64,000 bases of DNA, from the NCBI RefSeq assembly GCF_907164575.1, contig NZ_CAJQYY010000012.1, forward strand, positions 1-64,000, read 5' to 3'. Position 1 is the stretch's first letter. Every line of letters starts with the position of its first letter. Under the pieces are notes generated by a model, which saw only the letters and a program-made list of their open reading frames with translations, made no database searches and was not told the origin of the DNA. Both the position numbers and the translations under genes were made by a program. The DNA is from Paraburkholderia gardini (GTDB taxonomy: Bacteria > Pseudomonadota > Gammaproteobacteria > Burkholderiales > Burkholderiaceae). This document shows positions 43,965-52,887 of the stretch, piece by piece.

Positions 43965-43993
43965 AATGGTGTAGGATTAAATCCTACACCATT
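43965..43993. promoter_or_regulatory. 29-bp perfect palindrome, parDE operator
   Basis: Arms AATGGTGTAGGATT / AATCCTACACCATT around a single A, ending 16 bases before the parD ATG. Perfect 14-bp arms are exceptional. Placement over the promoter of an antitoxin-first operon fits autorepression by the ribbon-helix-helix antitoxin, alone or with toxin. Confidence 0.8.
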
Positions 43994-44009
43994 GGCTCGA
44001 GGAGTCGTC

Positions 44010-44279
44010 ATGCGTTCCACCCAACAATTCAGCATCACCTTGCCGAACGAAATGGCTGACATGGTGCGATCAAAGGTTGCTTCCGGCGAATACGCCACTG
44101 AAAGCGAGGTGATCCGCGATGGCCTGCGCACGCTGGTCGCTCGCGATCGTGCCGTCGAGTCATGGCTGCGCGAGCAGGTCGCGCCAGCCCACGACGCACT
44201 GGTGGCCGATCCCTCACGGGCACTTGGCGTAAGCGAGGTGCGTTCGGCGCTTGCCGCCAGACGAAAGAAAGGAACATAG
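44010..44279 (+). CDS. parD: ParD-like antitoxin (ribbon-helix-helix)
   Basis: An 89-residue antitoxin of the CopG/ParD type. STQQFSITLPNEMADMVRSKV is the RHH DNA-binding strand and first helix; SEVIRDGLRTL is the second helix. The C-terminal half (SWLREQVAPAHDALVADPSR to ARRKKGT) would wrap the toxin. GAGGAGTCGTC precedes the ATG. The toxin gene starts seven bases after its stop. Confidence 0.93.
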   Translation: MRSTQQFSITLPNEMADMVRSKVASGEYATESEVIRDGLRTLVARDRAVESWLREQVAPAHDALVADPSRALGVSEVRSALAARRKKGT

Positions 44280-44286
44280 AAAACGC

Positions 44287-44904
44287 ATGACGACACCGCC
44301 GGTCAAGTTTGCGCCTGAAGCGCTCGCGCAACTCGAGGAACTCGAGCGATATATCGCCGAGGCTGCTTCGCCGGCGCTGGCGGCGCGCTACGTCGATGGC
44401 ATCGTTGCGTATTGCGAGAGTTTGCGGATCTTCCCGCGCCGGGGCACACGTCGCGACGACATACGACCGGGCCTGCGTATTACCAATTACCGCCGGCGAA
44501 CAATCATTGCGTTCGCGGTTCATGAGGGACAGGCATTCATCGAGGGTGTGTTCTATGGTGGCCAGGATTACGAGGGCTCGCTAAATCCTGATCCGGGCGT
44601 GACGATGAGCATCGCGTGGTCACAGAACACCGATACCTCATCCGCTGTACGGGATAGCCGTGAGCAGCCAGATCGCGCGCAAATGAAAGGCGCAATGCCA
44701 TGCGCCTTTTCGCAGCAGCCTGGCCCGCCCATGTGGCCAGTTGTACGGCCAGTTACGCCGCCAGCTTCGCCGCCTGCTCCTCGACCTGCGCGCGCGAGAC
44801 GGCCAGTTCTTCAAGCCACGCTTGCGCATACACAGCGCCGGTTTCCTTTTCCAGGCGCGCGATCGCCGCAGCGCACCGGAGCACGTCTTTCGGCGTGGCG
44901 ATAA
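44287..44904 (+). CDS. parE: ParE-like toxin with an abnormal C-terminal run-on
   Basis: The first ~100 residues are a complete RelE/ParE toxin (VKFAPEALAQLEELERYIAE, then GIVAYCESLRIFPRRGTRRDDIRPGLR, then IAFAVHEGQAFIEGVFYGGQDYEG). Family members end here. In this copy the frame continues ~105 residues in Pro/Arg-rich sequence without any domain, through a terminator hairpin (44686-44709) and over the 3' end of the opposite gene. The natural stop seems lost. An mRNA ended at the hairpin would have no in-frame stop. Toxin activity is therefore uncertain. Confidence 0.75.
   Translation: MTTPPVKFAPEALAQLEELERYIAEAASPALAARYVDGIVAYCESLRIFPRRGTRRDDIRPGLRITNYRRRTIIAFAVHEGQAFIEGVFYGGQDYEGSLNPDPGVTMSIAWSQNTDTSSAVRDSREQPDRAQMKGAMPCAFSQQPGPPMWPVVRPVTPPASPPAPRPARARRPVLQATLAHTQRRFPFPGARSPQRTGARLSAWR
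44686..44709. terminator. Hairpin between parE core and the convergent gene
   Basis: Stem AAAGGCGCA / TGCGCCTTT with six-base loop ATGCCA, and one more T on the plus strand. A-rich and T-rich arms make it usable in both directions: for the parDE mRNA and for the opposite gene ending at 44753. Confidence 0.7.
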
Positions 44905-45295
44905 AGCCCTTCACCGACTGGCCGCCCGTGAACGCTTCGAACAGCGGCACGCGGATTTCCTCGGGTAGCGCCCGCGTCCACTGATACGGCTTGCCGTTGA
45001 ACGTGAACGAAGGCGGCAGCACGCGTTCCTTTTTCGCCGCCGGGATCAGGCCGAAGGTACGCGCCGCGTCGGCGATCTGCTCGGACGAGAACAGCTCGTC
45101 GGGCGTGATGTCGAACTGCTGGATGTGCGCTTCGATCGCCTGCATCGCCGCTGCGCGATCGTCGCGTTTTTTCTGCGCGCGCGCGACGATGTCGCGCAAC
45201 TCGTCGGCTTCCCCGCTCGTGATCGTGAAGCTGGCCTGCTTCTGCTGAAGCTCGGAAAAACGCTGGAATTCGTGATCGTTCAGAAGTTTAGCCAT
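44753..45295 (-). CDS. Hypothetical protein, H-NS-like N-terminus possible
   Basis: A 180-residue soluble protein. The N-terminal ~85 residues are helical and charged (FQRFSELQQKQASFTI, ADELRDIVARAQKKRDD, AIEAHIQQFDITPDELF), somewhat like the oligomerisation part of H-NS proteins (QxFDITxxEL). The middle has FTFNGKPYQWTRALPEEIRVPLFEAF, in the position of an H-NS DNA-binding loop but without PKTG. The C-terminus is helical. I do not recognise the family. No clear ribosome site; MAKLLN at 45295 is the natural start. Confidence 0.7.
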   Translation of the reverse strand: MAKLLNDHEFQRFSELQQKQASFTITSGEADELRDIVARAQKKRDDRAAAMQAIEAHIQQFDITPDELFSSEQIADAARTFGLIPAAKKERVLPPSFTFNGKPYQWTRALPEEIRVPLFEAFTGGQSVKGFIATPKDVLRCAAAIARLEKETGAVYAQAWLEELAVSRAQVEEQAAKLAA

Positions 45296-45413
45296 GACGT
45301 ATACATTGGGCGCGCACGACACGGGAATCGTGCGGCGGTTTCGGAAAGGGCCGCTATTCTAACGCGTCCCGCGCCTCGCACAAGTCCGTTCCCGCCTGCC
45401 CCTTCATTCGTCG

Positions 45414-46205
45414 TCAGACACGCTCGCGAAACATCGAAAGCGCGTCGACCGTCTCGCGCAGCATCGCCGTCGCCGCTTCGAGCGTGGGCGCGACGTACTC
45501 GTCGATACGGCGCAGATACGGACACGTCATCGCCGCGATCGCCTGGCCGGATGGCCCGAGCACGGGGAACGTCAGGTCGGTGACGCCGACCGTCTGCTGG
45601 CTGTCCTTCCGCGAAAAACCCGCCTTGCGCGTCTCCTCACATACGCGTTCCAGCGCGTCGCGATCGATGGTGACTTCGCCCTTCACCTTCGTATGTTCGG
45701 CGAGCAGATGCGCGCGCTGCTCGGGCGTCTGGAACGCGAGCATCACGCGGCCCGAGCCTGTGTCGATCAGGCCGACGCGCGAACCCAGCCGCACCGAAAT
45801 GCCCCACGTGCCCGGACCGTCGACCTGCGCGATCACAAGCAGATTGCCGCGGTCGTACACAACAAGGTGACACGATTGTTCGGCACGATCGGCAAAGCGC
45901 TGCATGAGCGGGAGGGCTTCGGAGATCAGCCGGTTCATCGGCGGATGCCGGTGTCCGAGCGCGTACAGCTTCAGGCTCAGCGAATAACGGTCGCCGCCGG
46001 GCGAGCGCACCACGTACTGCCGCGCGACGAGCCGCTCCAGCATCCGGTACATCTCGCTCGCGTTGCGGCCCAGCAGTTTCGTGATCTCGGCGCGCGTCAG
46101 GCCGTCCTTCTGCTCGGCCAGCAGTTCGAGGATATCGAGACCCTTGTCGAGCGCGGGCGCGCGATAGCGGTCGGCGTCGTCCTTGTCTTCCAGATCGGTT
46201 GCCAT
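45414..46205 (-). CDS. IclR family regulator of the fucose-type operon
   Basis: A 263-residue regulator: N-terminal winged helix (ALDKGLDILELLAEQKDGLTRAEITKLLGRN as the helix-turn-helix region) and C-terminal effector domain (GTWGISVRLGSRVGLIDTGSGRVMLAF; TVGVTDLTFPVLGPSGQAIAAMTCPY). It is divergent from the nine-gene sugar operon, with palindromes in the common gap, so it most likely represses that operon until a pathway sugar or sugar acid binds. Confidence 0.93.
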   Translation of the reverse strand: MATDLEDKDDADRYRAPALDKGLDILELLAEQKDGLTRAEITKLLGRNASEMYRMLERLVARQYVVRSPGGDRYSLSLKLYALGHRHPPMNRLISEALPLMQRFADRAEQSCHLVVYDRGNLLVIAQVDGPGTWGISVRLGSRVGLIDTGSGRVMLAFQTPEQRAHLLAEHTKVKGEVTIDRDALERVCEETRKAGFSRKDSQQTVGVTDLTFPVLGPSGQAIAAMTCPYLRRIDEYVAPTLEAATAMLRETVDALSMFRERV

Positions 46206-46348
46206 CGTGTTTCAGGTCCTCGTGCAATTCATCGGCTGCCTGGCGCGTGAGTGTAGAGCGTTGCGCGCGGCGAGCCGCCAGGGAAAGTACGGACACGTGG
46301 TACAGCGCAATTCCCTTGACTTAAGAAAGTTCGCATATGAATAATACG

Positions 46349-46382
46349 TTCATTGGTGAATGAAAAACCACCAATTTATAAG
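46349..46382 (+). promoter_or_regulatory. Promoter and IclR operator candidates of the sugar operon
   Basis: TTCATT-GGTG-AATGAA (46349-46364) is a perfect inverted repeat. Overlapping it, ATTGGTG ... CACCAAT (46352-46375) is a second one with 10-base spacer. A likely promoter is TTGGTG (46353-46358), 18 bases, TATAAG (46377-46382). The repeats cover the -35, which fits repression by the divergent IclR protein. Confidence 0.6.
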
Positions 46383-46456
46383 AAAGCGCATGGCAACGTG
46401 CCGGATGCCGACTCTCGGCTTCCAGCGGTTCAACAACGCATATCCCGGAGACAAGC

Positions 46457-47509
46457 ATGTCGAATCTGGCAACAGGGCAGCACACGGCCCGCCGTTTCAT
46501 TCGCAAGACGTTATCGCTCAGCCTCGCCGCCGCGTGCGTCGCGTGCGCGGCCCTCGGCACGACCGCGCACGCCGCGGAAGTCGGCAAGATCGGCCTCGGC
46601 CTGCCGATGCTCACCTCGCCGTTCTGGCAGTCGTACAACAACTACCTGCCGAAGTACGCGAAGCAGATGGGCATCGATATCCTCGCGCCCGTGAACTCGA
46701 ACGGCGACCCGGTGCAGCAGATCACCGACATGAACAACCTGCTGAACCTCGGTTCGAAGGGTATCGTCGTCGGGCCGCTGGATTCGGCGGCGATCAGCCG
46801 CGCGCTGGACGCCGCCGCGGCGAAAAACGTGCCGGTCGTCACGGTCGACGTGGCACCGACGCAGGGCAAGGTCGCGATGGTCGTGCGGGCCGATAACCAC
46901 GCGTACGGCGAGAAGGCGTGCACCTACATCGGCGAGCACGTGAAAGCGGGCAAGGTCGTGCAGATCATGGGCGATCTCGGTTCGGTGAACGGACGCGACC
47001 GCTCGGAAGCGTTCCGCACCTGCATGAAGAAATTCCCGGCGCTCACCGTGCTGGAAATCCCGGCGGGCTGGAAGGGCGACGTCGCGGCGACCGGGCTCGA
47101 CAGCCTGCTGACCGCGAACCCCGATGTGAAGGGCATCTACATGCAGGCGGGCGGCGTGTATCTGTCGCCGACGCTGCAGACGCTGCGCCGCAAGCAGATG
47201 CTGTATCCGGCGGGCAACCCGAAGCACGTCGTGATCGTCAGCAATGACGGCATTCCGCAGGAATTTGACGCGATCCGCCGCGGCGATATCGATGCAACGG
47301 TGTCGCAGCCGGCCGACCTGTACGCGAAGTACGGCCTGTACTACATCAAGGCCGCGCTCGCCGGACAGACGTTCAAGCCGGGTCCGACGGATCACGGCAG
47401 CACCATCATCGAGCTGGCGCCGGGACGACTCGAAGACCAGTTGCCCGCACCGCTCGTGACGAAGGCGAACGTCGACGACAAGAGCCTCTGGGGCAACACC
47501 GTCAAATGA
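46457..47509 (+). CDS. Sugar ABC transporter periplasmic binding protein
   Basis: A 350-residue precursor. The signal peptide ends at TTAHAA (~40), then comes a periplasmic-binding-protein type I fold (GLGLPMLTSPFWQSYNNYL; GIVVGPLDSAAISRALDAAAAKNVPVVTVDV; VQIMGDLGSVNGRDRSEAF), as in RbsB and rhamnose-binding proteins. It delivers the sugar to the permease. CGGAGACAAGC fixes the start. Its stop overlaps the ATPase start in ATGA. Pathway context suggests L-fucose or a close 6-deoxy or pentose relative. Confidence 0.92.
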   Translation: MSNLATGQHTARRFIRKTLSLSLAAACVACAALGTTAHAAEVGKIGLGLPMLTSPFWQSYNNYLPKYAKQMGIDILAPVNSNGDPVQQITDMNNLLNLGSKGIVVGPLDSAAISRALDAAAAKNVPVVTVDVAPTQGKVAMVVRADNHAYGEKACTYIGEHVKAGKVVQIMGDLGSVNGRDRSEAFRTCMKKFPALTVLEIPAGWKGDVAATGLDSLLTANPDVKGIYMQAGGVYLSPTLQTLRRKQMLYPAGNPKHVVIVSNDGIPQEFDAIRRGDIDATVSQPADLYAKYGLYYIKAALAGQTFKPGPTDHGSTIIELAPGRLEDQLPAPLVTKANVDDKSLWGNTVK

Positions 47510-49032
47510 GTGAAATGACGTCCTCCGCTGTGTCCGCCGTGGTCGAAGCGCTCGATGTGACGAAGCGCTTCGGTTCGACGGCCGCGCTGAAAGACGTGAG
47601 CATCCGCGTGATGCCCGGCGAGTCGCATGCACTCGTCGGGCGTAACGGGGCCGGCAAATCGACGCTGGTGTCGATGCTCAGCGGCCTGCGCAAGCCGGAT
47701 GCCGGCGAGGTGCGTTTCGGCGGCGTCGCGGCGCCGCCGATCGCGGATCGCGATGCCTGGCGCGAACGCGTCGCGTGCGTCTATCAGCATTCGACGATCA
47801 TCCGCGATCTGAGTGTCGCGGAGAATCTGTTCATCAACCGCCAGCCGGCACGGCATGGCGTGATCGACTGGCCGGCGATGCGGCGCGATGCGCGCGCGTT
47901 GCTGGACCACTGGAAGATCGATGTGCGCGAGGACGCCCGTGCGGGCGACCTGTCCGTCGAAGCGCGCCAGCTCGTCGAAATCGCGCGCGCGCTGTCGTAT
48001 GGCGCGCGGTTCATCATTCTCGATGAACCCACGGCGCAGCTCGACGGCGACGAAATCAAGCGCCTCTTCAAACGTATTCAGGAACTGCAGCGCGAAGGCG
48101 TGACGTTCCTCTTCATCTCGCACCATCTTCAGGAGGTGTACGAGATCTGCCAGGCCGTGACGGTGTTGCGTGACGCGCGGCATATCGTCAGCGCGCCGGT
48201 TTCCGCGTTGCCGCGCGAGCAGCTGATCGAGGCGATGACGGGCGAGCGCGGCGGCCTGAACGTCGCCGATGCCGCGGCGCGCGAAGCGCTGCCGCACGAC
48301 ACGCCGGTCGCGCTCGAAGTGGCGAATCTCGCCGGTGTGGATTACGACGACGTGTCGTTCGCCGTGAAGCGCGGCGAAGTGGTCGGCCTGACAGGCGCGA
48401 CGAGCAGCGGACGCACGAGCGTCGCCGAAGCGATCGCGGGCCTGCGCAACATCAAGCGCGGCGAAATCCGCGTGGACGGCAACGTGCTGCCCTCGGGCGA
48501 TGTGCCCGCCGCGCTCGCCGCCGGCATTGGCTGCGTGCCGAAGGACCGTCATCACGAAGGCCTCGTGCTCTCGCAGTCGATCGCGGAAAACGCATCGATG
48601 ACGATCACGCGCTTGCTGGGCAAATTCGGCATTGCACCGCCCGCGAAGAAAAACGCGTTCGGCCGGAAGATGATCGACGCGCTCGGCATCGTCGCGCAGG
48701 GACCGGAGCACGTCGTGTCGGGCCTGTCCGGTGGCAACCAGCAGAAAGTGGTGATGGCGCGTGCGCTCGCGACCGATCCGGACGTGCTCGTGCTGATCGA
48801 CCCCACGGCGGGCGTCGATGTGAAATCGAAGGAAGCGCTGTTGTCCGTCGTGGACCGCGTGCGCGAGGACGGCAAGGCCGTGCTCGTCGTCTCGGGCGAA
48901 CTCGACGACCTGCGCACCTGTGACCGCGTGCTGGTCATGTTCCGTGGCCGCGTCGTCGCCGAATTCCCGGCAGGCTGGCAGGACCACGACCTTATCGCCT
49001 CAGTTGAAGGAGTCAGTCTCCATGAAGAATAG
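47506..49032 (+). CDS. Sugar ABC transporter ATP-binding protein, RbsA-type (two ABC domains)
   Basis: A 508-residue tandem ATPase. Domain 1: Walker A GRNGAGKST (45-53) and Walker B FIILDEP, but a weak signature (LSVEARQLVEIARA). Domain 2: degenerate Walker A (GATSSGRTS) with intact LSGGNQQKVVMARAL and VLVLIDPTAGVD. This asymmetry, with each site having one standard half, is normal for the RbsA/XylG family. It energises uptake through the next gene's permease. Confidence 0.95.
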   Translation: MSEMTSSAVSAVVEALDVTKRFGSTAALKDVSIRVMPGESHALVGRNGAGKSTLVSMLSGLRKPDAGEVRFGGVAAPPIADRDAWRERVACVYQHSTIIRDLSVAENLFINRQPARHGVIDWPAMRRDARALLDHWKIDVREDARAGDLSVEARQLVEIARALSYGARFIILDEPTAQLDGDEIKRLFKRIQELQREGVTFLFISHHLQEVYEICQAVTVLRDARHIVSAPVSALPREQLIEAMTGERGGLNVADAAAREALPHDTPVALEVANLAGVDYDDVSFAVKRGEVVGLTGATSSGRTSVAEAIAGLRNIKRGEIRVDGNVLPSGDVPAALAAGIGCVPKDRHHEGLVLSQSIAENASMTITRLLGKFGIAPPAKKNAFGRKMIDALGIVAQGPEHVVSGLSGGNQQKVVMARALATDPDVLVLIDPTAGVDVKSKEALLSVVDRVREDGKAVLVVSGELDDLRTCDRVLVMFRGRVVAEFPAGWQDHDLIASVEGVSLHEE

Positions 49033-50065
49033 TGCGCCCACGCCCGCGTTCGCGACGGGTCAGGCACAGGCCGGCGCGCCCGTCGCGCAGCGCCGCCGCG
49101 CGCGGATCGAATTCGCGCGTCTGCGCGACCTCGCGCTGCTGCCGGCCATCGCGCTGCTGCTCGTGATCGGTGCGTTCGTCAGCCCGAGCTTTCTGACGAA
49201 GGCGAACCTGATCAGCGTGCTCGGCGCATCGGCGGCGCTTGCGCTCGTCGTGCTCGCCGAATCGCTGATCGTGCTGACCGGCAAGTTCGATCTCTCGCTC
49301 GAATCGACGGTCGGCATCGCGCCCGCAATCGGTGCGATGCTCGTGATGCCGGCGGCGTCCGCGGGCTTCGGCCTGCAATGGCCGACCGCGATGGGCCTGC
49401 TCGCGATCGTGCTGGTCGGCGCGGTAATCGGCTTCATCAACGGCTTTCTCGTCGTGCGGCTGCGGCTGAACGCGTTCATCGTCACGCTCGCGATGCTGAT
49501 CGTGCTGCGCGGCATGCTGGTCGGCGCGACGAAGGGCGGCACGCTGTTCGACATGCCGTCGTCATTCTTCACGCTCGCCACGACCATCGTGCTCGGCCTG
49601 CCGGTTTCGGTGTGGCTCGCGGCCGCCGCGTTCGCCATCGCTGCGTTCATGTTGCGCTATCACCGTGTCGGCCGCGCGCTCTACGCGATCGGCGGCAACC
49701 CGGAAGCGGCGCGCGCGGCGGGCATTCGCGTCGAGCGCATCACGTGGGGCGTGTTCGTGCTCGGCAGCATGCTCGCCTCGATCGGCGGCCTGATCGTGAC
49801 GGGTTACGTCGGCGCGATCAACGCGAATCAGGGCAACGGCATGATCTTCACGGTGTTCGCGGCGGCGGTGATCGGCGGTATTTCGCTCGATGGCGGCAAG
49901 GGCACGATGCTCGGCGCGCTGTCCGGCGTGCTGCTGCTCGGCGTCGTGCAGAACCTGCTGACGCTCGCGCAGGTGCCGTCGTTCTGGATCCAGGCGATCT
50001 ACGGCGCGATCATTCTCGGCTCGCTGATGGTGGCGCGGCTCGCGGGTGGCGAAGGTCAGAACTGA
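49022..50065 (+). CDS. Sugar ABC transporter permease, RbsC-type
   Basis: A 347-residue inner-membrane protein with ~8-10 helices. EAARAAGIRVERITWGVFVLGSMLAS is the conserved cytoplasmic loop that contacts the ATPase. A 40-residue basic N-terminal tail precedes helix 1. The start ATG after AAGGAGTCAGTCTCC overlaps the ATPase gene by 11 bases; the longer ORF from 48920 is in the ATPase coding region. Confidence 0.94.
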   Translation: MKNSAPTPAFATGQAQAGAPVAQRRRARIEFARLRDLALLPAIALLLVIGAFVSPSFLTKANLISVLGASAALALVVLAESLIVLTGKFDLSLESTVGIAPAIGAMLVMPAASAGFGLQWPTAMGLLAIVLVGAVIGFINGFLVVRLRLNAFIVTLAMLIVLRGMLVGATKGGTLFDMPSSFFTLATTIVLGLPVSVWLAAAAFAIAAFMLRYHRVGRALYAIGGNPEAARAAGIRVERITWGVFVLGSMLASIGGLIVTGYVGAINANQGNGMIFTVFAAAVIGGISLDGGKGTMLGALSGVLLLGVVQNLLTLAQVPSFWIQAIYGAIILGSLMVARLAGGEGQN

Positions 50066-50133
50066 CCTGAAACGCGAAACGCTGGAAGAAGCGCTGGCGG
50101 AAACACGCCAGCGCGCATCACGGAGACACTATT

Positions 50134-50454
50134 TTGAGCAGTTCATCAACCGACCCGCGTCTCATCCTGCTGACGCCGCAGGACAACTGTCTGATCGCAG
50201 GAGCGCGTCTCGAAGCCGGGTCCGAGGTCATGATCGAAGGCGAGCGTGTCACGCTCGCGAAGACCATCGATCTCGGCCACAAGGTCGCGCGGCGCGCCCT
50301 CGTCCAGAACGAAAAGGTCCTGCGCTACGGCGCGGTGATCGGTCACGTGACCGAAGCCGTCGCACGCGGCGCGCACCTGCACACGCACAACCTCGAAAGC
50401 GATTATCTGCCGACCTACACGCACGACGCGGGTCACGCATTCGTGCATCACTGA
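50134..50454 (+). CDS. UxaA-type dehydratase small subunit (SAF domain)
   Basis: A 106-residue protein equal to the N-terminal SAF domain of altronate dehydratase: GARLEAGSEV, TLAKTIDLGHKVARRAL, VLRYGAVIGHVTEAVARGAHLHTHN. The GHKVA and HLHTHN motifs help bind the iron and the sugar acid. The start is TTG, 12 bases after GGAGA. Together with the next gene it makes a split UxaA enzyme, as in the Campylobacter fucose cluster. Expected reaction: dehydration of L-fuconate to 2-keto-3-deoxy-L-fuconate. Confidence 0.88.
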   Translation: MSSSSTDPRLILLTPQDNCLIAGARLEAGSEVMIEGERVTLAKTIDLGHKVARRALVQNEKVLRYGAVIGHVTEAVARGAHLHTHNLESDYLPTYTHDAGHAFVHH

Positions 50455-50487
50455 ACACGGCGTTTCGCCGTGCGGGAACCAACGATC

Positions 50488-51816
50488 ATGATTGACACTT
50501 CCGTTGCATCCGCCGCCGCGCAGCCGCTCGAGGCCACGCCGGTGCCGGTGCTGCAGGGCTATCCGCGCAGCGATGGCCGCAAGGGCATCCGCAATGTCGT
50601 CGCGGTGGCGTATCTCGTCGAATGCGCGCATCACGTCGCGCGCGAAATCGTCACGCAGTTTCGCGAGCCGCTCGACGCGTTCGACGATCCTTCCGGCGAG
50701 CGCGAGCCGCCCGTCCATCTGATCGGCTTTCCGGGCTGCTACCCGAACAGCTACGCCGAGAAAATGATGCAGCAGCTCACCACGCATCCGAACGTCGGCG
50801 CGGTGCTGTTCGTCTCGCTCGGCTGCGAGAGCATGAACAAGCACTACCTCGTCGACGTCGTGCGCGCGAGCGGCCGGCCCGTCGAGGTGCTGACGATCCA
50901 GGAAAAGGGCGGCACGCGCAGCACGATCCAGTATGGCGTCGACTGGGTGCGCGACGCGCGCCGGCAGCTGGCCGCGCAGCAAAAAGTGCCGATGGCGCTC
51001 GACGAACTCGTGATCGCCACGATCTGCGGCGGCTCCGACGGCACGAGCGGCATCACCGCGAATCCCGCCGTGGGCCGCGCGTTCGATCATCTGATCGACG
51101 CGGGCGCGACCTGCATCTTCGAGGAAACCGGTGAGCTGGTCGGTTGCGAATTCCACATGAAGAGCCGCGCCGCACGGGACGATCTGGGCGACGAAATCGT
51201 CGCTTGCGTTGCGAAGGCGGCGCGTTACTATTCCATTCTCGGACACGGCAGTTTCGCGGTCGGCAACGCCGACGGCGGGCTGACGACGCAGGAAGAGAAG
51301 TCGCTGGGCGCGTACGCCAAAAGCGGCGCATCGCCGATTGTCGGCATCGTGAAACCTGGCGATGTGCCGCCCACTGGCGGGCTCTATCTGCTCGACGTCG
51401 TGCCGGATGGCGAGCCGCGCTTCGGCTTTCCGAACATCAGCGACAACGCGGAGATCGGCGAGCTGATCGCGTGCGGCGCACACGTGATCCTGTTCACGAC
51501 CGGGCGCGGCTCGGTGGTCGGCTCGGCGATTTCGCCGGTGATCAAGGTGTGCGCGAATCCGTCGACGTATCGCAACCTTGCCGGCGACATGGATATCGAC
51601 GCCGGGCGTATTCTTGAGGGCCGCGCGACGCTCGACGAAGTCGGCCGCGAGGTGTTCGATACAACGCTCGCCGTCGTGCGGGGCGCGGCATCGAAGTCGG
51701 AAGCGCTGGGTCATCAGGAGTTTATCCTGACGTACAAGACGTTCGAGCCGGTGGGGCCCGCATGCCTGCCTTCGAGCGTAGCGCGGCATCGCGTAGTTGA
51801 AATCGCGCCGGTCTGA
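50488..51816 (+). CDS. UxaA-type dehydratase large subunit
   Basis: A 442-residue catalytic subunit of the altronate/galactarate dehydratase superfamily. GYPRSDGRKGIRNVVAVAYLV (N-terminal entry), LVIATICGGSDGTSGITANPAVGRA and GHGSFAVGNADGGLTTQEEKSLGAYAKSG are hallmark stretches. Conserved Cys positions (GCYPNSY, GCES, TICGGSD) fit Fe2+ binding. It starts 34 bases after the small subunit. In this pathway it replaces the enolase-superfamily L-fuconate dehydratase used by Xanthomonas. Confidence 0.9.
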   Translation: MIDTSVASAAAQPLEATPVPVLQGYPRSDGRKGIRNVVAVAYLVECAHHVAREIVTQFREPLDAFDDPSGEREPPVHLIGFPGCYPNSYAEKMMQQLTTHPNVGAVLFVSLGCESMNKHYLVDVVRASGRPVEVLTIQEKGGTRSTIQYGVDWVRDARRQLAAQQKVPMALDELVIATICGGSDGTSGITANPAVGRAFDHLIDAGATCIFEETGELVGCEFHMKSRAARDDLGDEIVACVAKAARYYSILGHGSFAVGNADGGLTTQEEKSLGAYAKSGASPIVGIVKPGDVPPTGGLYLLDVVPDGEPRFGFPNISDNAEIGELIACGAHVILFTTGRGSVVGSAISPVIKVCANPSTYRNLAGDMDIDAGRILEGRATLDEVGREVFDTTLAVVRGAASKSEALGHQEFILTYKTFEPVGPACLPSSVARHRVVEIAPV

Positions 51817-51848
51817 AGCGCGGTAACGATGAGAGAGGAGACATCTGC

Positions 51849-52886
51849 ATGACAACAGCGGCGAATCCGAAGGTCAGCCAGCGGCGCGGCATTGGCCGGC
51901 GCGACCTGAAAGTGACCGGCCTCGGTCTTGGCACGGCGCCGCTCGGCGGCCTGTATCGCGATCTCACCGACGCAGAAGCCCAGAGCACGATCGACGCCGC
52001 CTGGGACGCCGGCATCCGTTATTTCGACACCGCGCCGCACTACGGACACACGAAAGCCGAGCACCGCCTCGGGCACGCGCTGCGCAAATATCCGCGTGGC
52101 GAGTATGTGCTGTCGACGAAAGCCGGTCGGCGCTTCGTACCGCGCACGCACCCTTACGACGGCAGCGAGGGCTGGCAGAACCCGCTGCCGTTCGAAGCGA
52201 TCTACGACTACACGCACGACGGCATCCTGCGTTCGTTCGAAGACAGCCAGCACCGGCTTGGCATGGTCGATATCGATATCCTGCTGGTTCACGATATCGG
52301 CCGCGATACGCACGGCGATCGTAACGCGCACTACTGGAAGCAGCTGACCGAAGGCGGCGGCTTCAAGGCGCTCGACGAGCTGCGCTCGGCCGGCGCGATC
52401 AAGGCGGTCGGTCTCGGCGTGAACGAAGGCGCGGCGATTCTCGAAGCGATGGCCGAATTCGATATCGACTGCGCGTTGCTTGCGGGCCGCTATACGCTGC
52501 TCGAACAGGACACGTTGAACGACCTGCTGCCCGCATGCGAAGCGAAGCAGGTGAGCATCCTGCTCGGTGGCGCGTTCAATTCGGGCATCCTCGCGCGCGG
52601 CGTGCAGGGCGACCTGAAGTACAACTACGGCGACGCGCCCCAGGATGTGATCGACCGCGTGACGCGTCTCGAAGCGATCTGCCGCGTGCATGGCGCGCCG
52701 CTTGCCGCGGCCGCGCTGCAGTTTCCGTATGCGCACCCGGCTGTCGCCACCGTGTTGACGGGCGCGCGCAACCCCGGCGAATTGCGCGAGAACGTCGCAT
52801 CGTTCGAGCGTGAATTGCCGGCCGCCCTGTGGAAAGCGTTGCGTGAAGGGCTGCTCGATCCACGCGCGCCCGTGCCCGGAGACTGA
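51849..52886 (+). CDS. Aldo/keto reductase, probable L-fucose (pyranose) dehydrogenase
   Basis: A 345-residue NAD(P)-dependent oxidoreductase. GLGTAPLGGLYRDLTDAEAQ, DTAPHYGHTKAEHRLGHAL (catalytic Asp and Tyr) and VLSTKAGRRF (Lys) give the AKR tetrad; VGLGVNE and AVATVLTGARNPGELREN form the cofactor side. This branch contains L-fucose and D-threo-aldose 1-dehydrogenases, which make the lactone. GAGGAGACATCTGC precedes the ATG. It supplies the first catabolic step for the imported sugar. Confidence 0.92.
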   Translation: MTTAANPKVSQRRGIGRRDLKVTGLGLGTAPLGGLYRDLTDAEAQSTIDAAWDAGIRYFDTAPHYGHTKAEHRLGHALRKYPRGEYVLSTKAGRRFVPRTHPYDGSEGWQNPLPFEAIYDYTHDGILRSFEDSQHRLGMVDIDILLVHDIGRDTHGDRNAHYWKQLTEGGGFKALDELRSAGAIKAVGLGVNEGAAILEAMAEFDIDCALLAGRYTLLEQDTLNDLLPACEAKQVSILLGGAFNSGILARGVQGDLKYNYGDAPQDVIDRVTRLEAICRVHGAPLAAAALQFPYAHPAVATVLTGARNPGELRENVASFERELPAALWKALREGLLDPRAPVPGD

Positions 52887-52887
52887 C

